Below are positions 55,746 through 64,000 of a stretch of 64,000 bases of DNA, one piece after another. The stretch's first letter is position 1, and each line of letters begins with the position of its first letter. A model generated the notes under the pieces. That model had not been told where the DNA came from. It worked only from the letters and a program-made list of their open reading frames with translations, and made no database searches. This DNA is from Orobanche coerulescens (taxonomy: Eukaryota; Streptophyta; Magnoliopsida; Lamiales; Orobanchaceae): NCBI GenBank assembly GCA_033398695.1, contig CM065815.1:14253501-14317500 (forward strand), given 5' to 3'. Both the position numbers and the translations under genes were made by a program.

Positions 55746-58388
55746 GGAAAAGGCCTCGACGAATCTTCGATAGTAACCCGCCAGTCCTAGGAAGCTCTTA
55801 ACCTCCTTGACATTCTTCGGCGGTTCCCAACTCGTTATTGTCTCGATCTTTTGTGGGTCGACCTTGACACCTTCTGCCGAGACAACATGTCCGAGAAAAT
55901 TTACCTCAGGCATCCAGAATTCGCACTTGGACAGTTTCGCATAAACTTGGTGTTGCCTTAACACGCTCAGCACTTGCCTCAAATGTTCCTCGTGTTCCTG
56001 TCGGCTTCGAGAATATATCAGGATGTCGTCGATAAAAACCACCACGCACTTATCGAGGAAATCAATCAAAACTCTATTCATCAGTTCCATGAAAATGGCT
56101 GGGGCATTAGTCAACCCGAATGATACCACGATATACTCGTAATGCCCATACCTCGACCGAAATGCAGTCTTGGGTATATCTTCCTCCCGAATCCTAAATT
56201 GGTGATATCCGGACCGCAAATCGATCTTTGAAAACACGACTGCCCCTTGTAACTGATCCAAGAGGTCATCAATTCTTGGTAGTGGATAACGATTCTTGAT
56301 AGTAACCTTATTCAGCTCCCTGTAGTCGATGCACAAGCGTAGAGAGTTGTCTTTCTTCTTAACGAAAAGTACCGGCGCGCCCCACGGCGAGGTGCTTGGG
56401 CGGATCAACCCTTTCTCCAACAGATCTTCAAGCTGTATCTTTAATTCCTTCATCTCGGCCGGTGCCATCCTGTAAGGAGATTTGGAAATAGGTCTCGTTC
56501 CCGGCTCGAGTTCAATGGAAAGGTCAACTTCTCGATGCGGTGGCAGCCCTGGTAGTTCATCAGGAAAAACGTCTGGAAACTCATTCACCACCGGAATGTT
56601 TGTGATTGTAAGTTGTGAAGTGTCCTTTCGAAGAACATAACACCAATAGTACTCACTTCGAGAGCTGCAGGAGGCTTCTGATGCGATAATGCTGAGAGAC
56701 CCTTTCGTACTAAAGTGTTCACGTCCGCTGATGACATGTGTGGTACCGTCATGAGCCGAAATGGAAATAGTCAAGTGGTAGGTATCCAAGATCGTTCTGT
56801 GCAATGGCATCCAGTCCATACCTAATATGATATCTTCATTCTGGAGCGGAAAGACCATAAGATTAGCGGTCCAACTATGATTGTTGATGCAGATCCGACA
56901 GTCTCGAACCTTTTGATCGCCGCTTAATCTACTACCCTCGGGTAGTTTAACAGTAAAGGGCTCACAAGGTACACAAACAAGATTTAAGCGTTCAACACAT
57001 TCCACAGATATAAATGAATGGGTGGCTCCGGTATCAAATAGTACATGAACTGGCTGAGAGTTAACAAGAAGAGTACCTGAGATAGCTGGCGCAGACTGAC
57101 CATACGTAGCCCTCAGCTCAAATACACGAGACGGCACTGACTCCGAAAAGGACGAGGTACCTCCGCCGCGCCCACGGCCTCGTCCGGCACCGTGTAGTGG
57201 TGGTTGGTTCTGGTGGGATGGAGTTCGGTAGTTGGAAATAGCAGGCGTCCTAGGGGATTGCACAGAGCCTTGTTGACTTGGTTGGGAAGCTGGGCTCTGA
57301 GTGGAATTGGCCCGCCAGCAGTAACGAGACATGTGTCCACTCTTTCCGCAAGTGAAACATTTGGTAGCCGTCTTCTGATACTGATCCTTAGTATGCCCGG
57401 TCATGCCACAATTGAAACAGTCCCTACGGTAAGGCCGATCAGATACACCCTTCTGTTGGTACGAAACCGCCGACTTAAAAGAAGATGCGGGCCCCGAATT
57501 CGTTTTGTTGTTGCTCCCAGGCTGAACTGATGTCTTCTGCTTCTTCGAGTTATGCCCGATGTCGGTATTAAAAACTGTACCGGCATATGCTGTGACTACG
57601 TCTTCGTATGCTCTCAGGGTCGTGCAGTGAAATCCGGTGGCATAGCGTTGTACATCCTCCGGTAACCTCTGTGCAAGATGGCATATTCGTTGATATTCTG
57701 ATGGAACCATCTGGGAGATGTAACTTAGCTCGGTTCGGTAGGCCCGAATGATCTCTGGTACTGGCATGTTCTGAGGCCCGACACTGAAAAAGTCTCGTGC
57801 GCGATCAGTTCGGGCTGATCTGGGACAGTACTCGCTCCGTAGTAGTCGGGCAAATTCGGTCCACCCGACCACTCGGTCCTCTGGCCTGTAAGTTCTCCAC
57901 CAACGTGCAGCAGTGTCACGGAGTTGATTAATTCCGAGCGGCACCTTTCTGTTTTCTGGGCATCCGATTACTTCGAAGGCAGTTTCCATTTCAGAAATCC
58001 AGTCGTCCACGTGTTTCTCTCCTGTCCCGTCAAATAATGGAGGCCTAGCCTTCAGCATCTCTCCCAACCATCGATCTCTTCCTGCATTTTCTTCCACATT
58101 GATGATCGGTATCCGTTCCGCCTGATTGACCTGAGCAATTCCCATGGCGATAGCCTGGGCAAGGGCCTGAACAAAAGCTGGATCCATGCCTCCCGGGTTG
58201 TTATTCTGGCGTTCCGCCTCCTGATCGTTTTGATTAACTGGTGGTGGCTGGCCCCCAGCAGGATGGGTCTCGGCAGTGTTCCCGTCCTCATTGTGGTTCG
58301 CGGCGGAACCCTGAGCGTCATTCACCACCCTCCTAGCTCCTAGGCGTGCCATCACTAACGGTATTAATCTAAAACCAGTTCCACGCAC
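55746..58388 (-). pseudogene. Gypsy-D gag-pol, first part: Gag, protease, RT
   Basis: One uninterrupted frame of about 880 codons, cut only by the solo LTR. Gag comes first (native start likely the Met at 58352, [10 protein letters not shown], rather than 58388). Two zinc knuckles follow at about 57325-57420: the first is [14 protein letters not shown] with Tyr for the last Cys, the second [14 protein letters not shown] is complete. Then protease with [10 protein letters not shown] (about 57015-57045), the [10 protein letters not shown] linker, and RT with [30 protein letters not shown] (Ser where Pro is usual) and [10 protein letters not shown] (about 56010-56036). The frame ends in [15 protein letters not shown] and continues beyond the insertion at 53649. 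Gag and Pol are fused in a single frame without a shift signal. Confidence 0.93.
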
Positions 58389-58527
58389 GGTTTACAATTA
58401 AATGTTGTACAAAAACAGAAACACGCATATCACTTACTTGCATTCCCATGAGGAGTTTCGATCGCTTGTGGTGTTGGACTTTGAAAAAAAAGAAATTAGG
58501 AGAAAGTTTATTCAAACCAGGAGTTTC

Positions 58528-58539
58528 GCTCTGATACCA
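58528..58539 (-). other. Primer-binding site of Gypsy-D (initiator Met tRNA)
   Basis: The minus strand reads TGGTATCAGAGC a few bases inside the 5' LTR, the usual site complementary to the 3' end of plant initiator-Met tRNA. Confidence 0.9.
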
Positions 58540-58544
58540 TTTTC

Positions 58545-60836
58545 TGTAACATCCCCAAAATATCTCGAGGTATTACAGTGCCGTGAATCCCACGTGGGAC
58601 CCACAAGGCTAGTTAGAAAAATAGGCATTTTAAGAAAATCGCGATAAAACATTAAGTTCAAGGTTTACATAACGTGAGTCGAAAGATTTAAGAAAAAATG
58701 TAATTTGAAGTCCAATTATTACACAACAAAAGTTTTTCCAAAGAAAACAATTTATTCCAATTTAAGCAGCGGCTAGAGATAATTCCAACACCTCTCAAGT
58801 CTGACCGGACCCCTCGGGAATGTCCTGCACATGATGAACAATTTTACCTGGTACGACGAATCATACCAGGCAACCAGGGTCAGAGAATGCATACCAAATA
58901 ACAGCTACTAACAACGATATACGTCATTTTTACAATCACAGTATCTAGTAATCACAGGGAACATTTCATCACTCAACCGACGTTGTCTCTCTCTTTTATC
59001 ACATAAGCCCCAAGGTCGCAACCAAGGGTCACGGAAGTATCCACACGGGAATACTCCGGAACATAGGCACCCAATTCGGGTCTTACCCCCTAACACATTT
59101 CCACACGGGTACCATACAGGTTTTATCCCCAACACATCGGCCCATTTATAACATTTTTAGAGAAAGACAAACGTCGGTATTTATCAGAATGGCACATATG
59201 CACATGCGGTATAACATTAATATTAGAAAATTCTCGAGCAAGATTTCACTTGCCTGTGATCCGATAGTAGGTGCTTTGTGATAACAGAGTCCCCACGCCC
59301 GCTCGAGCTTAACCTAGCCACGTAATATCCGATTAACACCTCGTACGGATTATGATGAATAAAACCAGTCTCCCTTCCTAATCGGATTCCTAGTGTAGTT
59401 TTAATTGTCGAACTAAGTATCGTTTCTAAGTTTTTAAGTATTGTGTACCATCATCCCGTTCAATCCTATAATTAACATTAGGTATATCGATTTACTCAAG
59501 AAGATAATCCTATCATTCTTCGGTTGTCAACGAATTATTATGGCGTAATCGAATCTCATGCTTTCTAATTCAATTCTATATTCCGAATACTACAATCGAC
59601 GGATTCTATTGCACAATAACTTTGGTGGTTTGATATCCAATATTGATTATACTACCGAATTGTTTTCCTTAGTTTGCTAAGTGTCAAAAATCACAAGGTA
59701 AGGGTGGCTACGAACAATGGAACATACGGTGACGGATTACTACGAATTTTCCCACAATTGATTCGTCAAATTTTACATTCCTAGCGATGATTTGAAGTGA
59801 AATTTCGTATGATAGATATGATTTGCATGAAACGAAACATGTGAGAAACGATAATTCCGGTTACTACAATCCCATCCGACAATATTGTCTATGAAGTTTA
59901 GCAAAAATCTACCCAATACCCGCAATCTAATAAGTATAAATAAGAAAACATCGAAGATATAACTCCAGGGATTGGTGGCTTACCTTATTGGAAGAAGAAT
60001 AATGAAGATGGTTGACGGATTCACAAGAACTACGAGGAGAACGAGAAGTGACTTGAACGACTTGGATAATCTTCACTGGAGCTCAAGAATCCACCTCCTC
60101 AATGTTAATTCAAGTGTATAAGAGGCTTAAGAACTGGGTATAGGACTAGGAATTTCTCCAAGGGTGATAGCTTATAATGTTGGGTCGTGCAAATGAAGAA
60201 GGGAATTGCCATTTTATAAAACTTGATTTTGGTAACGTACGTTAATGATAAGAGTGTTACGTACGTAAGGTGTATTACGTACGTAACAGTGTAATGACAA
60301 CGTACGTAAAGAACTCACTACCCGAAATGTGCCCAAGTGTTACGTACGTTAAATTTGGGACATAACGCACGTAACGAATAGTTGACTCGTTTGTCCTCTA
60401 GCCCGCCGAAAGTAGCTCTGTCCGTGTCAAAAGAAAGATTCTGGTCGGGAGACCGACCCACCCGTTACGTACGTAATATAGCTACCCTAACGTACGTAAC
60501 AATCGAAATATAGCGTATGTTAGGCATGAGTTATAGCGCGCGTTAGACAGAACTCTAACGTGCGTTAGATATAAATTCTTTAGCCTCATACCACATTCTA
60601 ACCATCTCGGGGTGACCACCCCTTCCACTCGTCAAAAATTATCGGGGAACAAGACGTTGGCCACCGTCATATTCGCACCGACGATCGTCCCACGGCGTCA
60701 AGGCGCGTCACCCCCGTTTCATTTACATCGTACAATTATATAGCACTCAATGGAATACATAAATGGAAATGACGTCACATTACCAAACATTCACACAGTA
60801 CAAAGTAATCAAGCATGGAATACCGGAGGTATTACA
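58545..60836 (-). repeat. 5' LTR of Gypsy-D
   Basis: A 2292-bp LTR, equal in length to 29882-32173 with only scattered substitutions. This is the LTR that would promote transcription of the element. Confidence 0.95.
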
Positions 60837-62815
60837 TATTGATATTGTTCAAGTGACAAGATCTCATATTACAGGTGCAAATATGTCTGTAAGGTTAGAA
60901 GCCCCCTCCAAGGGGCACATCACCAATGAACCGGGTGATGCAACCGCACTTGGTGGAGGTGTGGTTGAGGTCGTGGCTCCCTGCGAAGAAAGGGGTGGAA
61001 GCCTCATGGTTTGACTAAATACTCACCCAAGAAAGAGGTAGAGTATGGCACAAATTCACATGTTAACCATCAATGAACTCGTTTCATGAGATCATGCTTG
61101 ATTTTCCATGAATCATGACGAGGGGGATATAAGACAAACATTCCATGTAGAACTAGATTCTTTGACAAAGAGACAGGTATTTGATGTAGGTTGTGCTAAC
61201 TTAACCAAGTATAAAGCCTATAGGACATAAACGAACCTTTGTCGTAAAGCGTAGTGAGAATAATAGAATCCTAATGTACAAGGTTCACGAAGTAATGCTT
61301 CTCACAGCGCCCTGGAATTGATTACGAGGAAATGTACTCCCACGTATACGTTTCGCTGTTTGATTAGCATAGTAATTTCTGAGGGACTGGAAATATAGCT
61401 AAATGGATGTGGTTACTGCGTATCTCTATGGGGATCTAGATACGAAGATATATACGAAAGTCCCCGTGGCATTTCACTACCCAAATCAAGTGACTCTAGA
61501 CCACGGAGTGCGTTTGCATTTAGATTCAAACGCTCAACTTTACGGTTTTGAAGCAATCCTTAAAGATATGGTATAACCGTCTAAGTGACTACTTGATTGG
61601 TAAGGGATATAAGAACGATGAACTGTGTCCCTGCGTCTTCACAAATAAATTCCGAATTCACAATCATCGCAATGTATGTCTATGACATGAACATAATCGG
61701 TCTTGATGAAATAAGAGAAACCACCGGATACTGGAAATCTGAGTTTAAGATGAAAGATCTTCGGAAAACTCGGTTCCGTCGAGGCATTGACATAGAACAT
61801 CGAGTTTGTGGAATTTATTCCACCGGTCTGCCTATGTCCAGAAGATTCTCAGGCACTTTAATATGGACAAGGGACACCTGACTAGCAATCCCATGATAGG
61901 TCGAACATTTGGATGCAAAGGAAAGATCCATTTCGTCTAAAGGAAAGTGACGAAGAGCTTTGGGAGCTGAAATTCCCTACTTGAGTTTAATCGCGTATTA
62001 TTGTACTTAGCTCAATGTACACGACCTGCTATCACTCATCAGTTAATTCACTGACTAGATTAGTTCAGCATCGACGCAACATCAATGGAATGGTATCAAG
62101 AGTATCTTTTGATACTTAAAAGAAACCATTGACTTGGGACTATTCTTTTCCTACAAGCAGGCAAAGAAAGCTGCTTACGAAAAGGCAAATGCTAAAGTAA
62201 ATGCTGGTGCCGAAGCAACTACCACAAAGTATGTGTTGGTATGAATTGCTTATGTTTTGGAATTCGACTACACAAACCCCTCTTGGCTACCTCCTTCACG
62301 ACATGATTATTGCTTACCATGAATCAGTCTGTGAGTGTACATGATTAAGAACTATCATTCTACACTTGTGAGGAACTAGCGGTTAAGTACTGCCACAGAT
62401 GAACATACTTACATTTATGAACATGATGTAACTTGTAAATCCCCTTGATTGATGGAATGATCAGAACGGGAAATATGTGAGATATAATGGAACATACTTG
62501 CATATGTTGCACTCTTTTCTTTAGACCAAGGTTTATTTTCCTATTGGGTTTTGTTACTTGGCAAGGTTTTTAACGAGGCAACGATATATGAATGTAAGCA
62601 TTAGGGGGAGCTGTAGAGTTTTCCAATTTCCGAGATTGATGTAAAGATCACAAGGAAATGGTGATTTATAAAGAAACTTAATCACATGTGATTTACTCTT
62701 TTCTTTGACCAATGTTCATTTTCTCCCATTGAGTTTTGTTACTTGGCGAAGTTTTTAATGAGGCAACAACTACTTGATTGATGTACAAATCAGGGGGAGA
62801 TGTAGACTTGAGGGG
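60837..62815 (+). mobile_element. Ty1/copia relic: RT, RNase H and 3' end
   Basis: Continuation of the copia element. VQVTRSHI and NEPGDATAL at 60850-60960 end the integrase-RT spacer. RT starts with MDVVTAYLYGDLDTKIY at about 61402. A degenerate active site lies near 61675-61700 (MYVYDMNIIGL, with DM where DD is expected), then EFKMKDLRKTRF-like sequence at about 61740-61780. Decayed RNase H follows (AYHESVCEC at about 62310). Two copies of the 3' motif (TTTTTAACGAGGCA or similar, plus AGGGGGAG) are at about 62560-62615 and 62745-62805. Stops and indels are frequent. Confidence 0.85.
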
Positions 62816-63178
62816 TATAGTATATTACCCGATTACTCGACTTGATTACCCGACCCACGTACTCACTTGAATTATATAAATATATTTTTATTATAAATTA
62901 TACCCAAAGATTATATTATATTATATATTATATATATATTATTATATAAAATATTATATTTTAAATATTTACTATACTAAATTGAATTTATTAATTACAT
63001 TGTATGTATATATGATATATATTAAAAAATATTTACATTCTTAAATATAGGGTATACGGGTATCCGAATACCCATTGAGTACCCGATTACCCGATGGGCA
63101 ATACCCGAACCCGATTCGAATCAAATAGGGTAGGGTATGGAGGAGGCATACCCGTACCCTACCCGACCCATTGACATC
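62816..63178. mobile_element. Probable hAT-like MITE in the copia 3' end
   Basis: About 365 bp with an AT-rich centre and ends rich in ACCCG/CGGGT. The right end, CCCATTGACATCCCTA, is the reverse complement of the TAGGGATGTCAATGGG terminus seen in many plant hAT-type MITEs. The left end (TTGAGGGGTATAG) is degenerate, and the target duplication (ATGTAGAC against ATGTGTCT) matches imperfectly. Boundaries are approximate. Confidence 0.5.
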
Positions 63179-63457
63179 CCTAATGTGTCTAGATACTGTA
63201 CTCTTTTCCCTACGATCAAGATATTTTTCTCACTGGGTTTTTGCTTGACGAGGTTTTAACGAGGCAACATGACATGCGCTTGTAAACTAGGCACAAGAGA
63301 GAGTGTTAAAGTAATAATACTCATTGTGTGCCTAAGTCTGTTAATTTGCGGGCTTTCCTAGTTAAAGTATGATTAGACCTGCTTGTTTGGATTTTTCTCA
63401 ATTTAAAGGGGTGTAATCAATAGAATAATACACAGTTTTGCCCTAATTTTTGTCTAA
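63179..63457 (+). repeat. Copia 3' end motif and probable short LTR
   Basis: A third copy of the copia 3' motif (TTTTAACGAGGCAACATG near 63245-63270) ends in a purine run, AAGAGAGAG. A sequence starting TGTTAAAGTAATAATACTC at 63303 follows and runs to about 63457. Its GGGCTTTCCTAGTTAAAGTA and GGGGTGTAATC segments look like a short copia LTR. TGGTATCA follows at 63461, like the start of a primer site. No partner LTR is in the window, so the exact end is uncertain. Confidence 0.45.
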
Positions 63458-63579
63458 TGGTGGTATCATATACGGCATAGAGGACAGGTTAACAGGTAGA
63501 TAGATTGGATCGAAACGAAACTCTTTGCCCCCAAAGCCGGCCCGCGCAAAGCAGAACAAATCAGGGGAAAACGGTTCCA

Positions 63580-63746
63580 ATGGCAGAAGCTGCAATTAGA
63601 AAAAGACATGATGATGATGGTGATGGTGATTTTTGTCCTCCACGGAAAATTAGAGTGAGCACTCTTGGAGATATTAATCGTGCCTATGGGAGGGTAAATT
63701 ATTTTTCGCAATTAATATTATTGACTATTTCAATTGCTGGTGTTTT
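63580..63746 (+). CDS. Possible first coding exon of a host gene
   Basis: ATG at 63580 has good plant context (CCAATGGC). The frame encodes an Asp-rich start (MAEAAIRKRHDDDGDGDF) and ends in a hydrophobic stretch (FSQLILLTISIAGV) just before a strong splice-donor candidate, GTAAGT at 63747. I do not recognise the family. If it is spliced to the acceptor at 63868, the downstream frame is not the NOP5-like one, so the two may belong to different transcripts or the exon call is wrong. Confidence 0.35.
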
Positions 63747-63868
63747 GTAAGTATCAGTTTATTTGTTTGTTGATTCTTAGTGTTTGTTTATATTATACTC
63801 GAGATGAGATGATGATTATACATAAATTGGTTTGATTGATTAGACCAGACCACTTTTATGTTTCTCAG

Positions 63869-64000
63869 CAAGTTACGTCGATTCATCTCCTTTTTGAATG
63901 TGCCTCCGGATACGCCCTTTTTCTTGCCAACGGAATCAGTCGAGTTGATACGAGCAAGTTTCAAGCAGTCGAGGACTACATCAATGGCTCCCCCCAACCC
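63869..64000 (+). CDS. NOP56/NOP5 N-terminal-domain-like exon, cut by window end
   Basis: After a good acceptor (TTTATGTTTCTCAG, ending 63868) one frame reads QVTSIHLLFECASGYALFLA and stays open to the window end. The FE-ASGYALF pattern is characteristic of the N-terminal domain of NOP56/NOP5 proteins, the box C/D snoRNP core proteins that act in rRNA 2'-O-methylation in the nucleolus. Later residues match less clearly. Another frame is also open over this stretch. It could be a real second exon or a gene fragment; the window ends too soon to decide. Confidence 0.45.

Larger units (their letters stand above)
29882..60836 (-). mobile_element. Gypsy-D, Tekay-like chromovirus carrying nested insertions
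   Basis: A minus-orientation element spanning 30,955 bp, about 9.46 kb without its own insertions. LTRs are 29882-32173 and 58545-60836, 2292 bp each. The 4-bp duplication TATT flanks it (29878-29881, 60837-60840). It contains the solo LTR at 53655-55745 in the RT/RNase H region and LARD-E (33226-52620) at the integrase. Apart from these, one frameshift near 53120 is the only clear coding lesion. It was therefore probably competent until shortly before it was disrupted. Confidence 0.95.

Overview
This is a repeat-dominated window from a flowering plant, most likely a eudicot with a large genome. Almost all of it is LTR retrotransposons inserted into one another. The evidence is direct: LTR pairs, matching target-site duplications (TSDs), tRNA-type primer sites, polypurine tracts and recognisable gag/pol domains. 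No complete host gene is visible. Only two edge candidates look like host sequence: a CT-rich leader/promoter-like block on the minus strand near 10.7-11.0 kb, and the first exon(s) of a gene at 63.58-64.0 kb.

Layout, left to right. Gypsy-A (337-9949, minus, TSD TTTCA) is a Tekay-like chromovirus with frameshifted gag-pol and 2.35 kb LTRs. After an unassigned stretch, 11558-11721 plus 19880-19897 look like one end of a CACTA transposon, split by LARD-B (11722-19874, plus, TSD GGCGA), an LTR element without coding capacity. Athila-C (19898-26246, plus) follows: a truncated 5' LTR, broken gag and protease, no polymerase, and a full 3' LTR. It abuts a decayed Ty1/copia element that continues to about 63.46 kb, interrupted by a hAT-like element (28169-29686) that itself contains a second hAT-like element (28582-29425), and then by a 31-kb nest.

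The nest is four levels deep. Copia holds Gypsy-D (29882-60836, minus, Tekay-like, LTRs of 2292 bp each). Gypsy-D holds a solo LTR (53655-55745, TSD GGAAA) in its RT/RNase H region and LARD-E (33226-52620, minus, TSD GCCGT; same family as B) at its integrase. LARD-E carries Athila-F (40874-51722, minus, TSD ATAAG) inside its 5' LTR. Removing each insertion and one TSD copy restores the flanking reading frame or LTR.

Function. Gypsy-A and Gypsy-D encode or encoded Gag, protease, RT/RNase H, integrase and a chromodomain-like tail. LARDs B and E keep only the cis signals (initiator-Met tRNA primer site, polypurine tract, LTR promoter) and must have been mobilised in trans. The Athila-like elements use a tRNA-Asp primer site.

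The most interesting pattern is that each LTR family carries its own cluster of short palindromes or inverted repeats upstream of the TATA box: TAGCGTGCGCTA in A, TAACGTACGTTA in D and the solo LTR, CCTATCGGCCGATAGG in B, GTGCCGCGGCAC in E, CACTGGG/CCCAGTG in C and ACACGGC/GCCGTGT in F. B and E have otherwise homologous LTRs but different palindrome cassettes. A second candidate is a hairpin repeated three times, with a compensatory base change, in the 3' untranslated part of Athila-F.
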